A stretch of DNA of 64,000 nucleotides from Desertimonas sp963772825 (GCA_963772825.1 CAVYYX010000015.1:62001-126000), one strand, 5' to 3'. Positions 27,945-38,341 are shown, counted from the first letter of the stretch. Program-made: numbers and translations. Notes: a model not told the origin generated them from the sequence alone.

Positions 27945-29899
27945 TCACCCCGGGAGCGACAGACCGGGGACCAAGGACGGCAGCAGCGGAACCGTCGTCG
28001 TCGTTTCCGCCGGCGTCGTGGTCGATGTCGGGGTCGCCGCCGGAACCGTTGCCTCCGGCGTGGTGGTCGGCGGGACCGTCACGGCGGGTGCGGACGTCGA
28101 CGAAATTGTGGCCGGCGTCTGCGTGACCGGAGGAACCGTCACCGGTGCAAGGACATCGATCACGTCGTCGACCGTCGGCAGGATGTCGTCGGCCACCGGC
28201 CCGAGCACCGGCTCGACCACCGGCTCGATCGAGCACCGGCTCAGGATCGGCTCGACCACCCCATCGAGCACCGGCTCAACCACCGGCTCGACCACCTCAT
28301 CGAGCACCGGCTCAACCACCGGCTCGACCACCTCATCGAGCACCGGCTCAACCACCGGCTCGACCACCTCATCGAGCACCGGCTCAACCACCGGCTCGAC
28401 CACCTCATCGAGCACCGGCTGCAGGATCGGGTCGACCACCTCATCGACCACCGGCACCACGACCGCATCGACCACCGGCATCGACGACCGGCTCGACCAC
28501 CGGCACCACGACCTCATCGACCACCGGCACCACGACCTCGTCGACCACCGGCTTGACGACCGGCACGACCACCCCGTCGACCACCGGCACCACGACCTCG
28601 TCGACTACCGGTCCAACGACGTCATCGACGACCGGCACGAGGACCTCATCGACGACCGGCTTGACGACCGGCACGACCACCCCGTCGACCACCGGCACCA
28701 CGACCCCGTCGACCACCGGCGACGAGGACCTCATCGACCACCGGATCGACAACAGGTCCGGCACCAGGGGGCACGATCTCGTCGACCGCCGGTGGCACCG
28801 ACCTCGACGGTTCAGCTCCCAAGGACGGAGCCGGCAGTGCAGGTTCGACCACAACCGTTGTTGATGGCGTCGTCGTCGGTGCCTGCACCGCGCTGGTCGG
28901 TGGACCGATGGCGGTGTCGGCGAGCGTTACCGATGGAACCGTGACGATCGGGGCATGCTCCTCGTCGATCTCCAATGGTGCGGCGGCGATAACCCTGACG
29001 TCGTCATCGTTCGTCGCCTCACCGCCCCGGGATCCACCGGTCACGCCGAGGACAAGCGGGGTAGCGATGAGCACGGCTGCGGCCCCCTTGAGCAGGAGCC
29101 CGGAGCTGAACAGGCCCGACACTGTGCCGAGCGTGCTGATGCCGACGGTCGACGGGGCGGCGAGCGCTGCAACGGTCGGTGGAACGAGCTTGCGCAGGCT
29201 GGCGTTGACGTCGCGGAGATCGTTCACCGCCTGCTGGCAACGCTGGCAGTCGATGAGGTGTCGCTCCACAGCATCTCGCTGGCTGTCGGTGAGCTGCGTG
29301 CGCACATAGGCTGCCAACCGCGGCGCGTACCGCTGACAGACTTCGTGGGCCGAGTCGATGTGCTCGGCGAGGTACGCCGTGGCGAACGCCTCCCGCGCTC
29401 GATGGGCGAGCGCCGCTGTCGCGTTTGGCGCCAGGTGAAGGTGAGCGGCAACCTCGGCAGCCGACCGTTGCTCGACTTCGGTGAGCCACAGGGTCTGCTG
29501 CCACCGCGGGCTGAGCGATGCGAACGCCCTCGCGACGGTATCCGCCTCGACGTAGCGTTCGGGATCCTCGAACACGGAGGAATCGTCGGCTTCGGCACGC
29601 ACGGCGCGTTCTCTTCGCTGCCAACGCGATCGGCAGCCGTTGCGCACCGTGGCCAGGAGGTAGCTCCGGAAGTTGTCGCGCGGTCCGTTTCCGTTGCGGA
29701 TCGCCTCGAGCACTCCTGCAAAGGCGTCGGAAACCACGTCGTCGACCTCCGAAGGCGAGCGCAGCATCCACTGGGCGGTCGACTCGGCCGCCCGACGATG
29801 GCGCTGGTACAACTCGCCGAAGGCTTGACGGTCCCCGCTACGGGTCCGATCGACGAGCTGACCATCGGCGGCCGGGAGCGGATGATGACGCCGCCTCAT
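27945..29899 (-). CDS. ECF-type sigma factor fused to a zinc-finger anti-sigma-like domain, membrane helix and long repeat-rich tail (frameshifts near 28718 and 28480)
   Basis: Reading from ATG 29899 (preceded by a strong AAGGAGGGG) the order is clear. Sigma region 2 (about residues 15-95, LVDRTRSGDRQAFGELYQRH ... SEVDDVVSDAF) is followed by region 4 (about 125-180, LSPRWQQTLWLTEVEQRSAAEVA). Next comes a zinc-finger anti-sigma motif HLIDCQRC (His-x3-Cys-x2-Cys), then a hydrophobic helix GLLLKGAAAVLIATPLVLGV. The rest is a Thr/Pro/Val tail, beginning with PTTTPSTTVV and passing into dozens of VVDEVVEPVVEPVL-like repeats before a TTTTPAETTTTVP end. The tail crosses two apparent one-base shifts within tandem repeats; the reconstructed protein is ~650 aa. 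This would be a sigma factor tethered to the membrane with an outside stalk. The sigma identity is strong; the full-length tail is less certain. Confidence 0.8.
28264..28420. repeat. 36-bp perfect tandem repeat (4.4 copies) inside the sigma-factor tail
   Basis: A 36-base unit beginning TCGAGCACCGGCTCAACCAC starts at 28264, 28300, 28336 and 28372 with no mismatch, plus a 13-base partial copy at 28408. On the coding strand it encodes the 12-residue unit DEVVEPVVEPVL. Degenerate versions extend over about 28200-28740. The unit is codon-phased, so it changes protein length without changing frame. Confidence 0.9.
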
Positions 29900-30231
29900 G
29901 ACCCCTCCTTACCACGCGGCCGGTCCGGTGATACCACCGATGACGCGGCAAGGCACCGGGTTGCCCCGGTGCCAAGCCACTGTCCCGCCGAAATTCGACG
30001 GCCTTGTCCGCCCCTAGGACCGCTGGGAGAGACGCGGTCCCAGGCGCTCGCCAAAGGGCGATCAATCGGCCGTGCTGTAGGTCTGCCCGCATCGACGTTC
30101 TCTCCCGTTGTCGAGTTGGTGACGTACAAGAGCAGCGACGACGACCGCGATGACGGCGTTCGACGAGAAATCCCGAGAATTCTCAGTTGGCCGGCCGCGG
30201 CCCGACGGACCTGGCCGACGTCAGCGGCAGC
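29900..30231. other. Intergenic region between atpC and the sigma-factor gene
   Basis: These 332 bases hold no supportable gene. The sigma gene's ribosome site is at the left end. A small palindrome GAGAATTCTC lies at 30173-30182. I cannot point to a promoter or a terminator for the ATP synthase operon here. Confidence 0.5.
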
Positions 30232-30464
30232 TCAGGTGGCGAGGATCGTGACGCTGTTGCCGGAGACCTCGACGAAGCCGCCGGCGAGCTCGAAGCGCTG
30301 CACCGAGCCGTCGGTGAGGTACACGCGCGTCTCGGCGGCGACGAGTGTGCCGAGGAACGGGGCATGGTCGGCCAGGAAGGCGACGTCGCCCTCCGTGGTG
30401 CGCGTGACGACCTGCGTCGACTCGCCCTCGAAGAGCACCGCTTCTGGCGAGACGACCGAAACGT

Positions 30465-30468
<4 letters not shown>
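30232..30468 (-). CDS. atpC: ATP synthase epsilon subunit, short form
   Basis: This 78-residue protein matches only the N-terminal beta-sandwich of F1 epsilon (MNVSVVSPEAVLFEGESTQV, GDVAFLADHAPFLGTL, FELAGGFVEVSGNSVTIL). The usual C-terminal two-helix domain, which can inhibit ATP hydrolysis, is absent. The frame closes with TGA and the following bases do not encode a helical continuation in any frame I could read. The start overlaps the atpD stop by four bases. It is the last gene of the operon. Confidence 0.9.
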
Positions 30469-31918
<1,450 letters not shown>

Positions 31919-31922
<4 letters not shown>

Positions 31923-32906
31923 AGTGCTTCTCCTCTGAATGGTGCAACTTCCAGCTCGACCTCGGTGACGAAGTCGAGGGCGACGCGGGCGGCCGAGTCG
32001 TCAGGGCCTCCGGCGAGGGCCTCTGCCCCGCCGACGATCTCCATGATCTCGGTGGTGATCGAGTCCTGGCGGGCCCGGTTCATGACCCGGCTCAACGACT
32101 TGATCAGCTCTTCGGCGTTGTCGGTGGCGGCTTTCATCGCCCGCTGCCGGAAGGCGTGCTCGGACGCTGCGGCGTTGAGCATGGCGGCATACACCCGAGC
32201 CTCGACGTAGCTCGGCAGCAGGGCGTCGAGGATCGTCGAGGGGTCCGGCTCGTACTCGTAGTCGCCCTGCGGGGCGTCAGCCGTGCCGGCCTTCCCATCG
32301 CCGCCGGCGACGGTCTCCACGGACAGCGGCACGAGCGGACGCAGCACGACTTCCTGGTTGCCGGCGGAGATGAATCGCGTGTACACGAGCTCGACCTTGT
32401 CGACAGCGCCGGACGTGAACTGTTCGATCACGTACCGAGCGACGCGCTTGGCGTCCTCCAGCCGAGGCGTGTCGGAGAACCCGGTGAACGATTCGCCGAG
32501 TTCGTAACCACGGAAGTGGAAGTACCCGGTGCCCTTGCGACCGACCGGGACGATGCGGTACTGCTTACCGTTGAGGACGTCGGCTTTGACCTCGCCCTCG
32601 GTGGCCCGCTGCACCCCGGCGTTGTAGCCACCGCACAGGCCGCGGTCGGCGGTGACCGCGACGTAGCACGTCGTCGAGATCGTGTCGTGACCGGCAAGCA
32701 GCGGAGCGTCGGTGCCGGCCCCGGCTGCGGCGAGGTCACGGACGACCTCGGTGATCTTCTCCGAGTAGGGCACGGCGGCGGCGACGCGTTGCTGCGCCTT
32801 GACGATTCGAGACGCGGCGATCAGCTCCATCGCCCGCGTGATCTTCTTCGTCGCCTGGATCGTGCGGATGCGTCCCCGCAAAATCCGTCTCTTGCCCACC
32901 CGCCAT
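31919..32906 (-). CDS. atpG: ATP synthase gamma subunit (probable frameshift in the first codons, near 32888)
   Basis: The central-shaft subunit begins TKKITRAMELIAASRIVKAQQRV and ends RARQDSITTEIMEIVGGAEAL, both standard. A frame from GTG 32899 gives MGKRRILRGRIRTIQATKK. However, an ATG at 32906 gives MAGGQE, matching the family N-terminus MAGGQERxLRRRI; one extra A after CAAGAG would join the two. I therefore place the start at 32906 with a one-base error. The ~35-residue insertion around GDGKAGTADAPQGDYEYEPDP is longer than in E. coli. A dispersed-repeat copy lies immediately upstream, in the gap after atpA. Confidence 0.9.
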
Positions 32907-32911
32907 TATTC

Positions 32912-32970
32912 TGCGTTCCCCGGCCACGCAGGCCGTTGCGCCGGCTCCCTCCGCTGGCGCTCCGGTCGCC
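32912..32970 (-). repeat. 62-bp dispersed repeat family, copy 4 (atpA-atpG junction)
   Basis: The core GCGTTCCCCGGCCACGCAGG is intact. The remainder (GGCTCCCTCCGCTGGCGCTC) has diverged from the consensus. On the operon's mRNA strand it ends GGGGAACGCAG six bases before the atpG ATG. A short GCTAGC-centred palindrome follows within 32985-33010. Confidence 0.85.
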
Positions 32971-33036
32971 TACCCGCGCGAACTTCAGGACGCTCGCTAG
33001 CGCTCGCTGAACTCCGGAGAGAGTGGTCGCTCATCA

Positions 33037-34630
33037 TCATTCCGTTGCCAACGTCTTGGTCGACGCGGCTTCGCCGACCTCGCCCTGCTCGAGGTTGGTC
33101 GGGTCGACCGCGTAGGCCGGATTGGTCGCCGGCTCGGAACTGGGCCTTGAACGCCTCGACGATGTCGCCCAGACCCTCGGGCAGCCCGGTGCTCCTGATC
33201 TCCTCGAGCAGCGCGCCGTGGCCGGACCTGACGTACTGGGCGAGCTCGGCTTCGAAGCGCTTGACGTCGGGGACCGCCACATCGTCGAGATACCCACGGG
33301 TACCCGCGAAGATGACGACGACCTGTTCCTCGACCGGCATCGGTGAGTTGAGCGGCTGCTTGAGCAGCTCGACGAGCCGGTAGCCACGCTCCAGCTGAGC
33401 TTTCGACACGGCGTCGAGCTCGGACCCGAAGGTGGCGAACGCCTCCAGCTCGCGGAACTGGGCGAGGTCGAGCTTGAGCGTGCCGGCGACGGCGCGCATC
33501 GCCTTGATCTGGGCGGCGCCGCCGACCCTGGATACCGAGTTGCCGACGTCGACCGCCGGGCGGACGCCCGACTTGAACAGGTTGTCCTGCACGTAGATCT
33601 GCCCGTCGGTGATCGAGATCACGTTCGTCGGGATGTACGCCGAGATGTCGCCGGCCTTCGTCTCGATGACCGGCAGGGCGGTCAGCGACCCGGCGCCGTT
33701 CTCGTCGGAGAGCTTGGCGGCCCGTTCGAGGAGGCGGCTGTGGAGGTAGAACACGTCGCCGGGGTACGCCTCGCGACCCGGTGGGCGGCGCAGCAGCAGC
33801 GACACCTGGCGGTACGCCTCGGCCTGCTTGGACAGGTCGTCGTAGACCACGAGGGCGTGCTCGCCGTTCTCCATCCAATGCTGACCCATCGCGCAGCCGG
33901 CGTACGGCGCCAAGTACTTGAACGGTGCCGGATCAGCGGCTGGGGCATTGACGACGACGGTGTACTCCATCGCTCCGTGCTGGCGCAGCGTCTCGACGGT
34001 CTGGGCGACCGTCGAGCCCTTCTGGCCGATCGCCACGTAGATGCACTTCACGCCCTGGCCGCGCTGGTTGAGGATCGTGTCGATGGCGATCGTCGTCTTG
34101 CCGGTCTTGCGGTCGCCGATGATCAGCTCGCGCTGACCCCGACCGATCGGCGTCATCGCGTCGATCGACTTGATGCCGGTCTGCAACGGCTCGTGTACCG
34201 GCTTGCGGCCGGTGATCCCCGGTGCCTGGATCTCCATCCGCCGCGGCTGCACACCGGTGAGGTCGCCGAGACCATCGATCGGCTCGCCGAGGGCGTTGAC
34301 CACGCGGCCGAGGACGCCGTCGCCGACCGGCACCGACAGGATCCGTCCGGTCGCCTTGACCGTCTGGCCCTCCTCGATGTTGTCGACGTCGCCGAGCACG
34401 ACGGCGCCGATCGAGGATTCGTCGAGGTTGAGGGCGAGGCCGACGGTGCCGTCCTCGAACTCGAGCAGCTCGTTGACGGCGGCGTCGGGGAGGCCTGACA
34501 CGCGGGCGATGCCGTCGCCGACCTCTGACACGCGCCCAACGGTGCGGGCCTCGAGCGAGGGCGTGAAGCCCTCGAGGTTCTGGGTCAGGGCCGCCGCGAT
34601 GTCGGCGGCGGAGAGAGTGAGTTCTGCCAT
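33037..34630 (-). CDS. atpA: ATP synthase F1 alpha subunit (frameshift near 33137)
   Basis: This nucleotide-binding, non-catalytic subunit has P-loop GDRKTGKTTIAIDTI. Its ATG is at 34630 (MAELTLSAADIAAALTQNLE). The alpha-type Gln/Arg features IQTGIKSIDAM (here LQTGIKSIDAMTPIGRGQREL) and SVSRVGGAAQIKAMR are present. In the long frame the C-terminus runs into a non-homologous tail. Removing one C near 33137 (TTCCGAG to TTCGAG) gives EPATNPAYAVDPTNLEQGEV and a stop at 33037, a more natural C-terminus. It lies between atpH and atpG. Confidence 0.95.
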
Positions 34631-34655
34631 TGGCAATGGTCCTTTGCGACGGGGG

Positions 34656-35186
34656 CTAGAGACGGCTCTTGAGCTGGTCGAGGTGGGTGCGCACGGTTCC
34701 GTCGATGACGGTGTCGCCGACCGTGGCGACGACGCCGCCGAGCACCGCGGGATCGACGACCGCCTTGACCGTGACGTTGCGTCCGGTGGCGTTGGCGAGG
34801 GCCGCTCGCAGGCGGTCCTGCTGATCCGCGCTGAGCGGCACCGCAGTGCGGACCTCGGCGACGGTGGAATCCTTCGTCGCCGCAGCCCGCTGCACGAGCC
34901 GGTCGACGATCGCCGGGAGGTCGCGCCCACGGCCGCTGCCCACGATCATCGACACGAGCTGCACCGTGGTCGGCGATGCCTTGGCGCCGAGCAGGTCTTC
35001 GACGATCGACTGCCGGCGGGCCACCGGCACGAGCTCGTCGGTGAGCGCGTTGCGCAGCTCGTCGCTCGACTCGTACGAGCGGGCGAAGCGGAACAGCTCG
35101 TCCTCGACCTCGTCGAGCGTGCCTTCCGCCTTGGCGATCTCGAACAATCCATTGGCGTACCCCTCGATACGCGCATCCGTGGTCAT
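34656..35186 (-). CDS. atpH: ATP synthase delta subunit
   Basis: This 176-residue OSCP/delta protein links F1 to the peripheral stalk. The start ATG 35186 (MTTDARIEGYANGLFEIAKAEG) matches the family; its last ~60 residues, with LSADQQDRLRAALANATGRNV and GGVVATVGDTVIDGTVRTHLDQLKSRL, are the conserved C-terminal block. It overlaps the upstream b-subunit gene by four bases. Unlike in mycobacteria it is not fused to a b subunit. Confidence 0.95.
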   Translation of the reverse strand: MTTDARIEGYANGLFEIAKAEGTLDEVEDELFRFARSYESSDELRNALTDELVPVARRQSIVEDLLGAKASPTTVQLVSMIVGSGRGRDLPAIVDRLVQRAAATKDSTVAEVRTAVPLSADQQDRLRAALANATGRNVTVKAVVDPAVLGGVVATVGDTVIDGTVRTHLDQLKSRL

Positions 35187-35788
35187 GAGCTCGCTCCAGA
35201 CGTTGCGGGCGTTGTGGCGCCGACCTTGGCGATGAACGCCTCGATCAGCTGCTGCTGGGTCGCGTCGTCGAGCGAGCGCTCGACGACGAGGTCGGCGGCT
35301 GCGCCGGCCAGCCGGGCGATCTCGCCGCGCAGCTCGTCGCCGGCGCGACCTGCCCCGGCGGCGATGTCGGCTTCGGCCTTCGTCTCGAGCTCGGTCACCT
35401 CGGTGTCGAGCCGGGTGCGCCCGTCGGCCAGCAAGGCGGCAGCCTGCGCATCGGCGTCTGCGAGCAGCTGCTGCCGCTCGGCGTCGATGTTGCCGAGCGA
35501 CTGGCGGATGCGCGCTGCTTCGGCCTCGGCGTCGCGCTTGGCGGCGGCGGAGTCGTCGAGCTCGCCCTGGATCTTGTCGGTGCGTGCCGTCATCGCCTTC
35601 TTGAGGAGCGGACCGCCCTTCCAAATGAGCAGGCCGAGCACGAGCACCGAAGCGAGGCCGCCATAGATGAGTTCTGCCTGCTCGGGCCAAAGCGGGTGAT
35701 GGGTGGTATAGCCCTGGTCGTCGATGCCGTGCTCGGCCTGCGGCAGGCGGTGCAGGCCCGCGAGAAGCGTCGCCAGTACACCGTTCAT
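35183..35788 (-). CDS. atpF: ATP synthase b-type subunit (second copy)
   Basis: This 201-residue stalk protein has one N-terminal membrane helix (AELIYGGLASVLVLGLLIW) and a long charged coiled coil rich in Ala, Glu, Asp and Arg (KRDAEAEAARIRQSLGNIDAERQQ). An unusual soluble segment of ~35 residues precedes the helix. Together with the neighbouring b-type gene it probably forms a b/b' heterodimer. It overlaps both its upstream partner and atpH by four bases (ATGA). Confidence 0.9.
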   Translation of the reverse strand: MNGVLATLLAGLHRLPQAEHGIDDQGYTTHHPLWPEQAELIYGGLASVLVLGLLIWKGGPLLKKAMTARTDKIQGELDDSAAAKRDAEAEAARIRQSLGNIDAERQQLLADADAQAAALLADGRTRLDTEVTELETKAEADIAAGAGRAGDELRGEIARLAGAAADLVVERSLDDATQQQLIEAFIAKVGATTPATSGASS

Positions 35789-36390
35789 CGTGCCGCCCCC
35801 TGGCTCATCACGGCGCTGACCGCCTCGGCGACGTCGTCGTCATCGGGCTCACTGCCGGTCGCCAGACGACCTGCCGCGGCGGCGACGTCGCGGACGGCCA
35901 TCTCGACCGAGCTCTGCGCCGCCTCACGGGCTCGCTCGACCTCGGCGGCCGCCGCAGCTCGCCGTTCGGCGATCGTGGCATTGACGGCGGCGAGGCGCTC
36001 CGATCGCTCCTGCTCGAGCGTCGCCCGGGCCGCGTCGATGCGCTTGGCCGCCTCCGCCCGCACCGATGCCAGCTGAGCCTCGTAGGTATCGGCGTCTCCC
36101 TGGGCCGCGGCGGTGATCTGGTCGGCGTCCTCATGGCCGGAGCGGATCAACGCGTGACGTGCCTCGGTCCCCTTCTGCATGCGCGGGAAGAGCACCCAGC
36201 GCATCAGCACGGCGAGAACGATGAACGCGCCGAAGCCCCAGGCGATCTCTTTGAGCTCGGGGAAGATCGGGTTGAGGTCGCTCTCGGGAACTTCCTCGTG
36301 GGCCTCGTCCTCCTCGGCGCCGGCAGGCGCGTTGAACTGGACGAGCGCCTCGCCGTTCAAGGTGAGACGTTCATGGCGTTCCCCGGCCAC
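35785..36390 (-). CDS. atpF: ATP synthase b-type subunit (first copy)
   Basis: This second b-type protein (201 aa as read) has its membrane helix at about residues 50-66 (IAWGFGAFIVLAVLMRWVLF) followed by a coiled coil (AAKRIDAARATLEQERSERLAAVNATIAERRAAAAAEVERAREA). The ATG at 36390 and the next in-frame codons lie inside a dispersed-repeat copy, so the first ~10 residues (MAGERHERLT) are repeat-derived. A TTG at about 36361 is an alternative start. Two adjacent b genes are usual in cyanobacteria and some Acidimicrobiia-like lineages. Confidence 0.88.
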   Translation of the reverse strand: MAGERHERLTLNGEALVQFNAPAGAEEDEAHEEVPESDLNPIFPELKEIAWGFGAFIVLAVLMRWVLFPRMQKGTEARHALIRSGHEDADQITAAAQGDADTYEAQLASVRAEAAKRIDAARATLEQERSERLAAVNATIAERRAAAAAEVERAREAAQSSVEMAVRDVAAAAGRLATGSEPDDDDVAEAVSAVMSQGAAR

Positions 36391-36420
36391 GCAGGCCGCT
36401 GCTATCCACTTGCTCGGTCA
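36372..36420 (-). repeat. 62-bp dispersed repeat family, copy 5 (atpE-atpF junction)
   Basis: The core ATGGCGTTCCCCGGCCACGC is intact; the distal half has drifted. It supplies the ATG used as the first b-subunit start on the mRNA strand (36390). The 18 bases to atpE show nothing else. Confidence 0.85.
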
Positions 36421-36434
36421 TCTGCATCCTTTGC

Positions 36435-36716
36435 TCAGGCGAACTTGAGGAGGATGAACACCACGAAGCCGATCAGGGCGAGCGCCTCGGTGAAGGCGAT
36501 GCCGAGGAACATCGTGGTGCGGACCATGCCGGCGGCTTCGGGCTGGCGGGCCATCGCCTCGACGGACTTGCCGACGAGATAGCCGATGCCGATGCCGGGG
36601 CCGATGGCGCCCAGTCCATAGGCGAAGCCGGCACCGACGGCGGCCTGGATGTTCTTCTGGTCGGCGGCAGGTAGTCCGTCGCCGGCCTGCTGGATGAGGA
36701 GGCTCATTGCTTCCAT
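36435..36716 (-). CDS. atpE: ATP synthase c subunit (proton type)
   Basis: This 93-residue hairpin protein forms the rotor ring. The polar loop is ARQPEA, and the ion-binding Glu is in MFLGIAFTEALALIGFV. The Na+-type ligands (Gln in GPGxGQG and Ser after the Glu) are absent (GPGIGIGY, EAL), so a proton-binding c ring is predicted. RBS AGGAGA is about 10 bases before ATG 36716. An internal ATG at Met4 is a possible alternative. Confidence 0.95.
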   Translation of the reverse strand: MEAMSLLIQQAGDGLPAADQKNIQAAVGAGFAYGLGAIGPGIGIGYLVGKSVEAMARQPEAAGMVRTTMFLGIAFTEALALIGFVVFILLKFA

Positions 36717-36761
36717 GGGTTGGGGTCTCCTAGTCGTGGTCTGGGTTGGGAGAAGTGGACA

Positions 36762-37574
36762 TCAGATGGCGATCGCCTCGGGCATGTGCGCTTCGGGGTG
36801 CTCGGCGTGCTCGTCGCCGTGCCCCTCCATCGACGTGCCGATGTAGACGCCCGTGAGGATCGTGAAGATGTACGCCTGGAGGAAGGCGACGAGGATCTCG
36901 AAGAGCGTCAGGAAGATCAGCATGAAGAACGGGAAGATGCCGATGATGGCGAAGGCCACCTTGTTCGTCTCGGCCTGGAACAGCGCCTCGGACAGAAGGG
37001 CGAACGTCACCAACAGGATGTGCCCGGCGAGCATGTTGGCCATCAGTCGGACGGTGAGGGAGAACGGGCGGACGAGGATCACGGAGACGAACTCGATGAT
37101 CCCGACGAGCGGCTTCAATGCCGTCGGCACCCCAGGCGGCCAGAGCAGGTGGCCGAAGTAGCCGAGGCCCTGATGCTTGATGCCGACGCAGATGAAGATC
37201 ACCCACACGAGCAGCGAGAGGCACAGCGGGACGGCGATGCGTGCCGTGGCCGGCATCTGCAGGATCGGGATGATCCCCGGGGCGTTGCAGAGGTAGATGA
37301 ACACGAACAGGCTGATCAGGAACGGCGTCCAAGGCAGCCCGGCCTTGCCCATCGTCGGCAGGACGACCTGCGTCTCGATGAACTCGACGATCATCTCGGC
37401 AAGGTTGCGGATCCCCTTGGGTGCCTTCGTGCCGTCACGGCTCCCGGCGAACCAGAAGATCAGGCAACCGATCACCGCCGCCACCACGGCGATGAGGGCG
37501 ACCTTGTTGAACGTCGGGAAGAAGTCCTTCCAACGCAGGATGGCGTTGATCGGCGGGAACTCGAGTGCGAACAC
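36762..37574 (-). CDS. atpB: ATP synthase a subunit
   Basis: This 270-residue stator channel protein carries the essential Arg in PFSLTVRLMANMLAGHILL. Near the N-terminus FALEFPPINAILRW and at the end helices with QAYIFTILTGVYIG are standard. The C-terminal His/Glu-rich tail (MEGHGDEHAEHPEAHMPE) is unusual and could bind metal or sit at the membrane face. It starts 16 bases after the preceding small membrane gene. Confidence 0.95.
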   Translation of the reverse strand: MFALEFPPINAILRWKDFFPTFNKVALIAVVAAVIGCLIFWFAGSRDGTKAPKGIRNLAEMIVEFIETQVVLPTMGKAGLPWTPFLISLFVFIYLCNAPGIIPILQMPATARIAVPLCLSLLVWVIFICVGIKHQGLGYFGHLLWPPGVPTALKPLVGIIEFVSVILVRPFSLTVRLMANMLAGHILLVTFALLSEALFQAETNKVAFAIIGIFPFFMLIFLTLFEILVAFLQAYIFTILTGVYIGTSMEGHGDEHAEHPEAHMPEAIAI

Positions 37575-37589
37575 GATTGCCTTCCGTCG

Positions 37590-38030
37590 TTAGGGCTTGA
37601 GACCTGAGGGCTTGAGGCCAGGGTGAGCGAGGGAGATGGCCACGTACTTGAGCTCCCACGCGAGGAGCCCGAGATGGGTGACGATCAGCGTCACGCCGAG
37701 GGCCGGCAACGACACCCACGAGGCATCCTTGACGAGCCACACGGCGACGAAGATGAGGCCGAGGCGGATGAGGTAGCCGAACAGCACGCCGCCCATCATC
37801 AGGCCGAGCGAGATGCGCGCCGTAGTGGCGATGATCGCCGCCGAGAGCAAGAAGTTGGCGAGCACGATGGTGATCCCGTAGGCCGCCGACCAGGCGCCGT
37901 CGGCTCCCCAGATCACGAAGCACACGGCGATGACCACCGGAGCGACGAGCAGACCGCGCTTGCTGATGTCCTTGGAGACGTCGATCTCCGGCGCCGGGCC
38001 GTCGAGCCGAGTGACGAACGCGTCGCTCAT
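37590..38030 (-). CDS. Four-helix membrane protein, ATP synthase I-like
   Basis: This 146-residue protein has four hydrophobic segments (GLLVAPVVIAVCFVIWG, SAAYGITIVLANFLLSAAII, GLMMGGVLFGYLIRLGLIFVAVW, LPALGVTLIVTHLGLLAW). Its place between atpZ-like and atpB and its layout match the AtpI-like assembly/Mg2+-channel proteins. The ATG 38030 overlaps the upstream gene's stop by four bases. Sequence recognition is weak, so the role is inferred from position. Confidence 0.7.
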   Translation of the reverse strand: MSDAFVTRLDGPAPEIDVSKDISKRGLLVAPVVIAVCFVIWGADGAWSAAYGITIVLANFLLSAAIIATTARISLGLMMGGVLFGYLIRLGLIFVAVWLVKDASWVSLPALGVTLIVTHLGLLAWELKYVAISLAHPGLKPSGLKP

Positions 38031-38341
38031 GCCGCGCCGTCCTTGAATGCGTTCCCCGGCCACGCTGGCCGCGACCGTCCAGCATCGCGGGTCGCCGCAC
38101 GTTCGGCTTCGAGCGCTTCCATCTGCGCCGTGTAGCGGGCCTTCCAGGACAAGAACATGCCGACTGCGGCGAGCATCGAGAACACGATCATCATCACGGG
38201 CGTCGTGCCCAGCCACCGATCGAGAGCGAAGCCGATCCCGAAGAACGCCAGCAGCGTGAACGCTGCCTCCATGGCTCGCCCGAGGCTGTCGTCGGCGCGC
38301 ATCGTGCGGCGTGCGTAGCTGGGTGAGGGCAACAGTTTCAT
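38027..38341 (-). CDS. AtpZ-like small membrane protein, first gene of the ATP synthase operon
   Basis: This 104-residue protein has two hydrophobic helices (AAFTLLAFFGIGFALDRWLG and MMIVFSMLAAVGMFLSW), as in AtpZ/AtpI (F1Fo assembly and cation handling). After them comes a short coiled region (QMEALEAERAATRD). The last residues RPAWPGNAFKDGAA are encoded by a dispersed-repeat copy, so its original C-terminus was altered. ATG 38341 opens the operon. Confidence 0.7.
   Translation of the reverse strand: MKLLPSPSYARRTMRADDSLGRAMEAAFTLLAFFGIGFALDRWLGTTPVMMIVFSMLAAVGMFLSWKARYTAQMEALEAERAATRDAGRSRPAWPGNAFKDGAA
38047..38104 (-). repeat. 62-bp dispersed repeat family, copy 6 (inside the 3' end of the atpZ-like gene)
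   Basis: The core GCGTTCCCCGGCCACGC is present with TGGCC following. This copy is read through as protein: RPAWPGNAF at the C-terminus of the AtpZ-like protein. It is the only clear instance here where the repeat is in a coding region. Confidence 0.8.

Noticed and set aside
28264..28420. Regularly spaced 36-bp repeats as a CRISPR array
   Set aside because: Units are directly adjacent with no unique spacers, are in frame with a protein tail, and no cas genes are near.
28018..28944. Thr/Ser-rich plus-strand proteins in the repeat region
   Set aside because: They are products of reading the tandem repeat in the wrong strand.
34656..35690. A b-delta fusion in the ATP synthase operon
   Set aside because: The long frame only joins a shadow of the b gene to atpH; atpH has its own ATG at 35186 overlapping the b stop.
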